Below the pieces are notes generated by a model, which was not told the origin of the DNA, did not search any database, and saw nothing but the letters and a program-made list of their open reading frames with translations. From positions 1 to 6,203 of the forward strand of contig JAIUYC010000265.1 in NCBI GenBank assembly GCA_020216575.1: a stretch of 6,203 nucleotides of DNA. Direction: 5' to 3'. Shown piece after piece: positions 1 through 6,017 of the stretch (position 1 is its first letter; each line of letters opens with the position of its first letter). Both the position numbers and the translations under genes were made by a program. This stretch comes from Coleofasciculus sp. S288. Its GTDB lineage: Bacteria; Cyanobacteriota; Cyanobacteriia; Cyanobacteriales; Coleofasciculaceae.

Positions 1-88
1 CTAAGCAATTTCATAACTTAGACACTATGAGCTATCGCTCACAACAAAGAATGAAAATATACCTCTCCTGACTCCTAACTTATGTTGC

Positions 89-235
89 TCATAATTTTGT
101 AAGAGATTTAACATTAGTTTCTGTACTTTGTTGAGTCGGAGTCGGACGGTTTTGCAACCAAGCAAATAGGGCGGCTGCACAGAGGAGAACCAGAGTGATG
201 ATTCCCACAATTTGAAGCATGATGCTATAACGCAT
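89..235 (-). CDS. Small single-pass membrane protein, 48 aa, unknown function
   Basis: This short reading frame runs from an ATG at 235 to a TGA at 91-89. A Shine-Dalgarno-like CAGGAG (245-240) ends 4 nt before the ATG, which favours this start over the Met at codon 6, which has no such site. The protein opens MRYSIMLQIVG, has one hydrophobic helix at about residues 6-27, and ends in a polar tail of about 20 residues rich in Thr, Gln and Pro (RPTPTQQSTET) with two lysines near the end. There is no lipobox Cys in a proper lipoprotein context and no recognisable domain. It starts 28 nt after the SRPBCC gene on the same strand, so it is probably the last gene of the sodA/flavocytochrome operon. 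That would fit a small accessory subunit of a membrane complex, but this is inference from position only. Which end faces the cytoplasm is unclear, because both ends carry positive charges. Confidence 0.6.
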   Translation of the reverse strand: MRYSIMLQIVGIITLVLLCAAALFAWLQNRPTPTQQSTETNVKSLTKL

Positions 236-239
236 AAAT

Positions 240-245
240 CTCCTG
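240..245 (-). promoter_or_regulatory. Ribosome binding site of the 48-aa membrane protein
   Basis: On the minus strand this reads CAGGAG, 4 nt before the ATG at 235. It is the main evidence that the small frame is translated and that codon 1, not the Met at codon 6, is the start. Confidence 0.5.
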
Positions 246-263
246 ATTTTTAGTTAAATTTGT

Positions 264-704
264 TTAGTGATTTTTCTGTTCAGCCTGTATTTTCAAAGCC
301 TGGTTCATCTCTTCAAAGCCACGTTTTGTGTCTTTATCAAGTTGGCTAGTAAATAGTGGAACAAGTTTCCCTTTGAAAATTTCCCGATGTACGAATCGCA
401 CGCGATTTTCACCTAAGGGTTCGATCATGAAGATGTGTTCGCCATCGAAAAGTCCCGGCAATAGAAAATGTCCCAGCCAACGCAACTCGCGGTTCGGTTC
501 TACTTTGAGAATTATCGGTTGGAACGTCATACCACCTCCATCCGAAGGCTGAATGCGTACTTTGAGTCGTTGCCCTTGCTTCGCTTCTCCGCTTACTTTA
601 CGGATAAAGGGGTTCCACTGAGGAAAGCTGGCAAAATCGGTGAGTAGTTTCCAGACTCGCTCATCCGATGCTTGAATTTCGATTTCAGAATGAAGCTCTT
701 TCAT
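264..704 (-). CDS. SRPBCC (START/Bet v1-like) domain protein
   Basis: This 146-residue protein consists of one SRPBCC-fold domain, the usual size for the polyketide-cyclase-like group. Family signs are the N-terminal strand (SEIEIQASDERVWKLLTDF, residues 6-24), the following FPQWNPFI (27-34), the LRWLGHFLLPGLFDGEHIF segment (74-92) and VRFVHREIFKGKLVPLF (102-118), then a C-terminal helix that closes the pocket. The fold binds hydrophobic ligands in a deep cavity; the ligand cannot be read from sequence. There is no signal peptide or membrane helix, so it is cytoplasmic. The ATG at 704 has AAAGGG (719-714) 9 nt upstream. It starts 24 nt after the flavocytochrome stop and is probably cotranscribed with it. 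It might bind a lipid, quinone or other cofactor connected with that enzyme, but this is a guess from position. The fold assignment is firm and the function is not. Confidence 0.88.
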   Translation of the reverse strand: MKELHSEIEIQASDERVWKLLTDFASFPQWNPFIRKVSGEAKQGQRLKVRIQPSDGGGMTFQPIILKVEPNRELRWLGHFLLPGLFDGEHIFMIEPLGENRVRFVHREIFKGKLVPLFTSQLDKDTKRGFEEMNQALKIQAEQKNH

Positions 705-728
705 TGCCGATCGCCCTTTGCAAACTAA

Positions 729-2066
729 TTAAACAAGATTAAAGTGTTCCATGTGGACGTTCGTAGTAGGTACATCCAAGTCATACAACGCTGCCTCTAC
801 CTGATCCATCATTTTTGGTGCAGCACAGATGAAGTATTGACGGCTGCCTCGATGGAGGGGGATGTAGCGTTCCAAGAGTTCCTTGTCAACGTAACCCGTT
901 TCCCCCGACCAATCCTCGGGTGGTTGTCTTAAAACGTGAACGATGGTGAGGTCTAAATTTTCATCGAGGGTGTCCAGTTCTTCTCGGAAGGTCACGTCTT
1001 CCCAGGTTTTGTTCGCGTAGATCAATAAGAAGGGACGGTCATCCTTGCGTTCGCAAGCAGTAACGAGCATACTCATCATTGGGGTGATGCCAATGCCACC
1101 CGCAATCAGAACAAATCCTGCTGCATCCCAATAGCGGTCTGTGGTAAACACCCCATAAGGCCCGTCGAGAAACGCTTTGGTTCCAGGTTTCACATCTTTG
1201 ATAGTATTTGTAAAATCTCCCAAAGTCTTGATGCTAAACTCCAAGCGCTCTGGATGGTCTCCACTTGATGACATGGAAAAGGGATGTTCTCGCATCCGAA
1301 ACGGGGAGATATCAAGGGTAATCCAGGCAAATTGACCGGGTTGGAACCGCATTCCCTCATGTCCTCTCGGTCGCAACGCCAATGTCCACACATCACCCCG
1401 TTGGGGAATGACGTCTTCGACTAGGTAAGGCTTTTTGGTCATGAACCAAGGTTTGACAAGGCGGACGTAAATGAGCAACCATAGGGCGATTACGGCGATC
1501 GCACTCCAGAGCACTATCTTCCAAAAGAGATTCAGGTAGTAGTTCACGCCCAAAGCATGTGCTAGACCAAAGACGACGGCACACACGGCTAAGATACCGT
1601 GCAGGATGCGCCAAGGTTCGTAGGGAATACCGAGAGATTTGCGCCAGATAGACGTGACGACAAGTACTATTAGCGCCAAGGTTGCCACCACCGCAAATCT
1701 AGCCCGCCAAGGGGCTTCTATGAAATTTAACAGTTGCAGCGTCTCCGGGTCAGTTACGAATAAAATCAACGGGTGGATGATGATCAGGCTAAATGCTACT
1801 AGGGAGATGTAGCGGTGAAACTGGAGGATGATGTCAACCCCGTATGAGGCTTCGATGCGATTGATACGTGCTGTTAAGGCAAACTGAAGCGCGATCATCG
1901 CTAAACCGATAAAACCGAGTGCCACCGAAAATTCGATCCAGAAATTCCTTGCTTCTGGTGGGGCGTGTAAGAGAAGCACCAGCAGGGGTAAAAGCGCGAT
2001 CGCAATATATGCCCCAATCCAGAACGCAGCGACGGCTACGGGACTTCTCATCAATAAACGTTGCAT
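729..2066 (-). CDS. Ferric reductase/NADPH oxidase-like transmembrane flavocytochrome
   Basis: This 445-residue membrane enzyme has two parts. The N-terminal half has about six helices (roughly 12-34, 46-66, 81-103, 122-140, 154-172, 181-202). Helix 3 carries H84 and H98 and helix 5 carries H156 and H170, each pair separated by 13 residues. This is the bis-heme b arrangement of the ferric reductase/NOX family. The C-terminal half is a ferredoxin-reductase-like dehydrogenase: FAD-binding HPFSMSS (261-267), DGPYG (301-305), nucleotide-binding GGIGITPM (323-330), CAAP (414-417) and an aromatic F442 near the C-terminus (HFNLV). Electrons should pass from cytoplasmic NAD(P)H to FAD, to two hemes, then to an acceptor on the outer side, either Fe(III) or O2 (giving superoxide). 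There is no EF-hand or extra N-terminal domain. The ATG has a strong GGGAGG site 6 nt upstream. It starts 14 nt after sodA, suggesting a functional pair. Sequence alone cannot separate ferric reductase from superoxide-producing oxidase. Confidence 0.9.
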   Translation of the reverse strand: MQRLLMRSPVAVAAFWIGAYIAIALLPLLVLLLHAPPEARNFWIEFSVALGFIGLAMIALQFALTARINRIEASYGVDIILQFHRYISLVAFSLIIIHPLILFVTDPETLQLLNFIEAPWRARFAVVATLALIVLVVTSIWRKSLGIPYEPWRILHGILAVCAVVFGLAHALGVNYYLNLFWKIVLWSAIAVIALWLLIYVRLVKPWFMTKKPYLVEDVIPQRGDVWTLALRPRGHEGMRFQPGQFAWITLDISPFRMREHPFSMSSSGDHPERLEFSIKTLGDFTNTIKDVKPGTKAFLDGPYGVFTTDRYWDAAGFVLIAGGIGITPMMSMLVTACERKDDRPFLLIYANKTWEDVTFREELDTLDENLDLTIVHVLRQPPEDWSGETGYVDKELLERYIPLHRGSRQYFICAAPKMMDQVEAALYDLDVPTTNVHMEHFNLV

Positions 2067-2071
2067 GGGAA

Positions 2072-2080
2072 ACCTCCCTT
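2072..2080 (-). promoter_or_regulatory. Strong ribosome binding site of the flavocytochrome gene
   Basis: The minus strand reads AAGGGAGGT, close to the anti-Shine-Dalgarno complement, with its GGGAGG core 6 nt before the ATG at 2066. It lies immediately after the sodA TAG (2083-2081), so the oxidase has its own efficient initiation site inside the presumed sodA transcript. Confidence 0.65.
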
Positions 2081-2881
2081 CTAAGTACCCTGATTTAATG
2101 ATTGTTGCGATAGCGAAGCGCTGCTGCTAAGCGCAGATCGCTGGTTGATTTCATTCCAGTTCACGACATTCCACCAGTTATCCAAATAGTCGGCGCGGCG
2201 ATTTTGATAATTGAGGTAATAAGCGTGTTCCCACACGTCATTGCCCATAATTGGATAAGACCCGTCCATAATAGGGCTATCCTGATTCGGTGTCGTCGTA
2301 ATTTCGAGTTGGCCGTTTTGGTTACGAACTAACCACACCCATCCACTGCCAAAACGGCCACCACCCGCCTCGTTGAATTGCTCTCGAAATTGATTGAAAC
2401 TGCCAAAGGTTTTATTAATTTCTTCAGCAATAGCACCCGTTGGCTCACCTCCTCCTTGAGGACTCATAATTTGCCAGAACATGGTGTGATTGATGTGACC
2501 GCCACCATTGTTGCGAACCGTCGTGCGAATGTCCTCTGGAACGCTGTCCAAATCTTGCAGGAGTGTGACAACGTCTCTGTTTTGCAGATTGGGGTACTTT
2601 GCCAACGCTTCGTTCAAATTGTTGACATAAGCGGCATGATGCCTGTCGTGATGCAACTTCATTGTTTCAGCATCAATATGCGGTTCTAGTGCCGCATAGT
2701 CGTAGGGTAAAGGTGGGAGTTGAGCGGGTGTTGGAGTGGCTTGAGCTACAGGTGTAGTAGCAGGCGTAGCCGCAGTGGGAGATGACTCTACCTGCGGCGC
2801 CGCTTGACAAGAGACTAGCAAAACTAAAAGAGTTATTCCTAGCCCAAGGAAATGCATTTGCCGTTGTAAAAACTTTTTCAT
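2081..2881 (-). CDS. sodA: Manganese superoxide dismutase, membrane-anchored lipoprotein
   Basis: The enzyme converts superoxide to H2O2 and O2. The 266-residue protein has a lipoprotein signal with lipobox LVSC (C25), a Pro/Ala/Thr/Gln linker at about 26-54, then a complete Fe/Mn-SOD domain from [16 protein letters not shown] (55-70). Metal ligands by comparison with E. coli SodA are H77 (in KLHHDRHH), H132 (in GGGHINH), D215 and H219 (in [10 protein letters not shown]). The active-site Tyr is Y85. Gly127 together with Q200 in NQDSP indicates the Mn type rather than Fe. About 15 Ser/Gln-rich residues extend past the usual C-terminus. Membrane-bound MnSODs with an N-terminal anchor and linker are known in cyanobacteria such as Nostoc; the lipobox here predicts lipid anchoring on the outer side of a membrane. 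The ATG has GAGG about 8 nt upstream. It is the first gene of the presumed four-gene operon and lies 14 nt before the flavocytochrome gene. Confidence 0.95.
   Translation of the reverse strand: MKKFLQRQMHFLGLGITLLVLLVSCQAAPQVESSPTAATPATTPVAQATPTPAQLPPLPYDYAALEPHIDAETMKLHHDRHHAAYVNNLNEALAKYPNLQNRDVVTLLQDLDSVPEDIRTTVRNNGGGHINHTMFWQIMSPQGGGEPTGAIAEEINKTFGSFNQFREQFNEAGGGRFGSGWVWLVRNQNGQLEITTTPNQDSPIMDGSYPIMGNDVWEHAYYLNYQNRRADYLDNWWNVVNWNEINQRSALSSSASLSQQSLNQGT
2107..2141 (-). repeat. Repeat-like GC-rich insert in the 3' end of sodA
   Basis: This stretch contains two direct AAGCGC copies, GCTGCTGCT and the string GCTTCGCTATCGC on the minus strand, a type of motif often scattered in filamentous cyanobacterial genomes. 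It encodes the Ser/Ala-rich part of the C-terminal extension of the dismutase ([12 protein letters not shown]), beyond the conserved domain. It may be a small dispersed repeat that has extended the reading frame; the family identity is inferred from appearance only. Confidence 0.35.
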
Positions 2882-2972
2882 AAGCCTAACCTCAAACTCA
2901 ATCCGTTGTAACTTTGGATATAAATGCCCTTGTTTCCTAACTGAATAATATAAAGTTTAAATGCACCACAGC
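2882..2972 (-). other. Spacer upstream of sodA, expected promoter region
   Basis: This AT-rich 91-nt gap between the rhomboid stop and the sodA start should hold any promoter of the sodA operon. The minus strand has AT-rich candidates for a -10 element (for example TATTAT at about 2950-2945), but no convincing -35 hexamer at the right distance. I see no clear terminator hairpin for the rhomboid gene, so some read-through from it is possible. No Fur-type palindrome was recognised. Confidence 0.3.
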
Positions 2973-3680
2973 TTAGGAATCCCGTCCCCTTGAAGAAAGC
3001 AAGCCGAACAACGGACCGAGAATAGCACCGAAAACAAAACCACCCGCGTGCGCCCAATAGGCAACGCCGCCACCTTCAGCACCGACATCTGAGGGTGCCT
3101 GTAAACTGGCAACACCATAGAAAGCTTGTTGTACAAACCACCAACCCAGGAAGAAAATGGCTGGTATTCTAACCGTGTGGAGAAAGTAACCAAGGGGAAT
3201 CAGAGTGAGGATTCTGGCTTTGGGGAAGCGGATAATGTATGCTCCCAATACTCCTGCGATCGCGCCACTAGCTCCTAGCGCCGGAACATTAGACTGAGTG
3301 GAGAAAAACCATTGAGCTAAACCCGCTAAAATGCCGCAAGTCAGATAAAAAATTAAGTACTTAACTCGACCGAGTTGTTCTTCAATGTTGTTACCAAAAA
3401 CCCACAGAAACAACATATTACCACCAAGGTGTAAAAAGCCGCCGTGCAAAAACTGTGAAGTCACCAGTGTCAGCAACTGCGGTACTATCTGACTCATGTC
3501 ACCACTGCTCAAGCTTGCCGTCAACTCTCTAGGAACAATCGCGAAAGTGCGGAAAAATCTCTCCAACTCTGGGGGACTCAAACTGATTTCATACAAAAAT
3601 ACTAGGATGTTAATTGCAATTAGCGTGTAGTTAACATAGGGCGTGATTTTTATTGGATTATTGTCGCGTAGGGGAACCAC
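2973..3680 (-). CDS. Rhomboid family intramembrane serine protease
   Basis: Rhomboids cleave transmembrane segments of substrate proteins inside the lipid bilayer. The 235-residue protein has the family opening MVPLRDNNPIKITPYVNYTL, a first helix at about 16-32, then the FLHGGFLHLGGNMLFLWVFGNNIE segment (78-101), in which H84 and N88 correspond to the HxxxN oxyanion element. The catalytic serine is S138 in GASG (136-139), followed by the small-residue helix AIAGVLGAY. The catalytic histidine is H211 in AHAGGFVFG (210-218). All catalytic residues are present, so an active Ser-His protease is expected. The start is GTG at 3680, supported by AAAGGAAAG ending about 5 nt upstream. It stands alone between a 217-nt and a 91-nt spacer on the same strand as its neighbours. 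The substrate is unknown. Confidence 0.93.
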   Translation of the reverse strand: MVPLRDNNPIKITPYVNYTLIAINILVFLYEISLSPPELERFFRTFAIVPRELTASLSSGDMSQIVPQLLTLVTSQFLHGGFLHLGGNMLFLWVFGNNIEEQLGRVKYLIFYLTCGILAGLAQWFFSTQSNVPALGASGAIAGVLGAYIIRFPKARILTLIPLGYFLHTVRIPAIFFLGWWFVQQAFYGVASLQAPSDVGAEGGGVAYWAHAGGFVFGAILGPLFGLLSSRGRDS

Positions 3681-3793
3681 GATTACTTTCCTTTCAAGCT
3701 AAAATTTTGTTTTTCAGGAGTATTTTTTTGAACGCACCAAGTTGCCAAAATGAATTCCGCAACGAGGAGGTGCGCCCATTAGTAAAACGGCGT

Positions 3794-3801
3794 GCGATCG
3801 C
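3794..3801. repeat. HIP1 octamer (intergenic)
   Basis: A perfect GCGATCGC, the highly iterated palindrome typical of many cyanobacterial genomes. It lies in the methyltransferase/rhomboid spacer, next to the 11-bp palindrome ACCAGGCTGGT (3809-3819). Confidence 0.85.
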
Positions 3802-3823
3802 TCACTAGACCAGGCTGGTAGAA

Positions 3824-3840
3824 ATAAGTGACTAACTTAT
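3824..3840 (-). other. Inverted repeat downstream of the methyltransferase gene
   Basis: ATAAGT (3824-3829) and ACTTAT (3835-3840) form a perfect 6-bp stem around a 5-nt loop. On the minus strand it is followed by TTTCT. It is AT-rich and short, with only a weak U-tract, so it would be at best a poor terminator about 60 nt past the methyltransferase stop. Confidence 0.25.
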
Positions 3841-3870
3841 AAGCGGTTGAACACCTGACGCTCAGACGAT

Positions 3871-3886
3871 TTTTGACTTTTGACTT
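3871..3886. repeat. Short heptamer tandem repeat (TTTTGAC)
   Basis: Two exact copies of TTTTGAC (3871-3877, 3878-3884) plus TT. It resembles the short tandem heptamer repeats common between genes in filamentous cyanobacteria. It lies just past the stop codon of the methyltransferase gene. Confidence 0.5.
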
Positions 3887-3897
3887 CCAAGGTAGGT

Positions 3898-4560
3898 TCA
3901 GCTCAAATTTTCTGGAACTTGCTCCGGAACGATCCAGTAGTAAATCGTGTGCTGGCGAGCAGGACCCTGCACCTGTTCTACGCGATTGGGTTTCCATTCT
4001 CCCATGTCAAAGCTGTGCGATACGATACGAGTGCCGGGTTTGAGTTCCCGAAGTAGCTTGCCTCGGAGCTTTAAGTTGACATCAGGTAACAGGTAAAGCG
4101 TTACCACCGTTGCATCACTCAGGTCAGTCTGGAAAAGGTCTTGTTGTACGAACTCTACGCGGTCAGCAACGCCTGCGGCTTGAGCATTTGTTCGACTTCG
4201 CTGAACAAGCTCAGGATTAATATCGATACCGGTGCCACGAGTGCCATATTTTTGTGCGGCTGTAATGACGATTCGCCCGTCACCACTACCAAGGTCGTAG
4301 AGAACATCATCACCCTTGACATTAGCGATTTCGAGCATTCGGGCAACAACTTCATTAGGTGTTGGCACGTAAGGCACATCAGCCTCACGTTCTTGCGGTT
4401 GTACAGGGGGTGCGGGTTGTTGAGTTTGAAGAGTGGGTTGTTGAGTTTGAGGAGTGGTTTGAACTTGACCGAAGTTTCGTTCCTGGGTACACCCAGCGAA
4501 TAGCAAACTACTGACACTCACACTTGTAATCAGCAACCCCATCATTCGTTGTAAATGCAT
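3898..4560 (-). CDS. Class I SAM-dependent methyltransferase with lipoprotein signal
   Basis: This 220-residue protein begins with a signal sequence (MHLQRMMGLLITS...) ending in lipobox FAGC, with the lipidated Cys at residue 24. A Gln/Pro/Thr linker (about 30-57) follows, then a Rossmann-type methyltransferase domain: VPYVPTPNEVVARML (62-76), motif I VLYDLGSGDGR (86-96) that binds SAM, the acidic GIDIN (111-115), and VEFVQQDLF (135-143) as the next core strand. It ends in the characteristic HTIYYWIVP. The substrate is unknown; the domain resembles the DOT1-like/general methyltransferase group. An upstream TTG at 4575 keeps the frame open, but that codon is part of the Shine-Dalgarno region (GGAG 4573-4570, 9 nt before the ATG at 4560), so ATG 4560 is the start. 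SAM is not expected outside the cytoplasm, so an exported enzyme is odd. It follows the permease gene by 36 nt and may share its transcript. Confidence 0.85.
   Translation of the reverse strand: MHLQRMMGLLITSVSVSSLLFAGCTQERNFGQVQTTPQTQQPTLQTQQPAPPVQPQEREADVPYVPTPNEVVARMLEIANVKGDDVLYDLGSGDGRIVITAAQKYGTRGTGIDINPELVQRSRTNAQAAGVADRVEFVQQDLFQTDLSDATVVTLYLLPDVNLKLRGKLLRELKPGTRIVSHSFDMGEWKPNRVEQVQGPARQHTIYYWIVPEQVPENLS
4414..4455 (-). repeat. 21-bp tandem repeat in the methyltransferase linker
   Basis: Two 21-bp copies (4414-4434 and 4435-4455) differ at one base, and a partial third copy appears to start after them. Each encodes a seven-residue unit of the LQTQQP type in the spacer between lipid anchor and enzyme domain. 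As 21 is a multiple of three, copy number could change linker length without breaking the frame. Confidence 0.75.
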
Positions 4561-4569
4561 AACACGTTT

Positions 4570-4573
4570 CTCC
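4570..4573 (-). promoter_or_regulatory. Ribosome binding site deciding the methyltransferase start
   Basis: GGAG on the minus strand, 9 nt before ATG 4560. It overlaps the in-frame TTG at 4575-4573, so the longer frame that begins at that TTG is very unlikely to be used. Confidence 0.6.
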
Positions 4574-4596
4574 AATAAAAGCGATCTACGTTTGGT

Positions 4597-5958
4597 TCAG
4601 GATGGTCGATGACCAGATAAGAGCAATAACGGGATGCCAGCGACTACCACTGCTACCCCAACAATTGCCCCGACGCCGGTATAGGTAAGGCTGGAGTAGA
4701 GCAAATACCCACAAATCAGGCAAAAGAGGATTGGTGTTAGGGGATAGAAGGGAACTCGAAAGGGTCGGGGTATGTGTGGTTCCCGCCTGCGCAACACGAA
4801 CAGTGACACAGTGGTTAGCAGGAAAAAGAACCAAAATACGGGAGCGGTGTAGTCTACCATCGTCTCAAAGCCCTGGCGCGTCAGAGTTCCCATTAATACC
4901 AATGCTAAGGCGATCGCACCCTGCACCAGTAAGGCATGGGTTGGCGTTTTGGCGTCTTGATGCCACCGTCCGAGAAAGGAAAACATTGAAAAATCCTTGC
5001 CTAGCGCGTAGTTCGTGCGAGCACCTGTGAAAATTGTGGCGTTGATTGCGCCTAAGGTGGAAATAGCGACAAGGAAACTGAGAAACCAGGCACCGGGTTC
5101 GCCAATCGCACGACGCATGAGATCAGCAGCAACAGCTTCCGATCCTGCCATCTGGGCTAGCCCTAACCCCTGGATAAGTGCTAAATTTACGCCTAAGTAA
5201 ATGGCCGTGATGATGCCAATACTCCAAAGCAGCGATCGCACCATGTTACGCTCTAGATTGCGCAACTCTGCGGAAATGTAGGCCGCCTCGTTCCAACCGC
5301 CATAAGACAGCAGCACCAAAATCATTGCCATACCCAATGTTCCTTGGGACGCAGGTTCAGCAGGTACGTCAGGAAGTGAGGGCGAGGCAACGGCTAAACC
5401 AATGATGATAATGAGCAACAGGCCGAGGACTTTCGCCGCTGTCAACCAATTCTGCGTCCACTTCCCCTGCTGAACGCCGATGATATTTAATGCTGTCAGG
5501 ATGACAACAGCCAGCGCGGCGTAAAGGGAGGCTGAATAATTGCCGAGGCGCAACAACTGTGAGGCATAATCCCCAAATACAAATGCCAAAAGTGCGATCG
5601 AGCCAGTTTGAATCACTGCCATCCGCGCCCAAGCAAACAGAAAGGCCAGGGAATTACCAAAGGCACGCTTTAGGTAATAGTAATTGCCCCCGGTATGAGG
5701 ATACGCTGTCGCCAATTCTGCGTAGCACAAAGCGCCAACCAATGACATCCCGCCGCCCAACAACCAAACCAGCAGCGCGGCTTCTTCACTCCCAACATTG
5801 GCAGCAACAAGGGCTGGTGTCTCGAAAATACCTGCACCAATAACAATGCCAACAATTATGGCAATAGCATCTTTAAATACCAGGGTTGGCTTTGGTGCTG
5901 TCGCCCGACTTGCCACCGAAGCCGGTTTTGATAAACTGTAGTTTCCACGTTTGCTCAC
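4597..5958 (-). CDS. APC family amino acid permease
   Basis: This 453-residue inner-membrane transporter of the amino acid-polyamine-organocation superfamily has about twelve hydrophobic helices, the usual number. Landmarks are the broken first helix VGIVIGAGIFETP (36-48) with GAGIF contacting the substrate backbone, PHTGGNYYYLKRAFG (87-101), the sixth-helix region YGGWNEAAYISAELRN (219-234) and the loop REPHIPRPFRVPFYP (392-406) of the LAT-like branch. Uptake or exchange of neutral amino acids is the likely role, but the substrate cannot be read from sequence. The start is GTG at 5958, followed by a charged cytoplasmic N-terminus of about 28 residues (MSKRGNYSLSKPAS...). The upstream ribosome site is weak and no other early Met codon exists, so the exact start is less sure than the frame. 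The methyltransferase gene follows 36 nt after the stop with no visible terminator. Confidence 0.92.
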   Translation of the reverse strand: MSKRGNYSLSKPASVASRATAPKPTLVFKDAIAIIVGIVIGAGIFETPALVAANVGSEEAALLVWLLGGGMSLVGALCYAELATAYPHTGGNYYYLKRAFGNSLAFLFAWARMAVIQTGSIALLAFVFGDYASQLLRLGNYSASLYAALAVVILTALNIIGVQQGKWTQNWLTAAKVLGLLLIIIIGLAVASPSLPDVPAEPASQGTLGMAMILVLLSYGGWNEAAYISAELRNLERNMVRSLLWSIGIITAIYLGVNLALIQGLGLAQMAGSEAVAADLMRRAIGEPGAWFLSFLVAISTLGAINATIFTGARTNYALGKDFSMFSFLGRWHQDAKTPTHALLVQGAIALALVLMGTLTRQGFETMVDYTAPVFWFFFLLTTVSLFVLRRREPHIPRPFRVPFYPLTPILFCLICGYLLYSSLTYTGVGAIVGVAVVVAGIPLLLLSGHRPS

Positions 5959-6017
5959 GTTAGATTATCTCGGTGAAGTTTTTGCTAGTGTTAGAAGCTG
6001 TTTTTTGCAGAAATGCA

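Noticed and set aside
28..41. Hairpin TGAGC-TATC-GCTCA downstream of the cluster as a terminator
   Set aside because: The stem is only 5 bp and no T-tract follows it on the minus strand, so a Rho-independent terminator is not supported.
25..210. 61-codon minus-strand reading frame beginning at a non-ATG codon
   Set aside because: It overlaps the 48-aa membrane protein in another frame, has no ribosome site, and its composition shows no domain or clear membrane pattern. The frame ending at 89 is the better gene.
729..932. Plus-strand open frame over the 3' end of the flavocytochrome gene
   Set aside because: It is antisense to the conserved NAD-binding C-terminal region, which is clearly coding on the minus strand.
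3714..3779. 21-residue minus-strand reading frame (MGAPPRCGIHFGN...) upstream of the rhomboid gene
   Set aside because: It is very short, lacks a convincing ribosome site and any recognisable feature. It could be a leader peptide, but nothing supports that.
4141..4517. Two 120-codon open frames, one on each strand, inside the methyltransferase gene
   Set aside because: Both are shadows of the methyltransferase, whose frame carries the SAM motif and lipobox. The repeat in the linker helps keep the other frames open.
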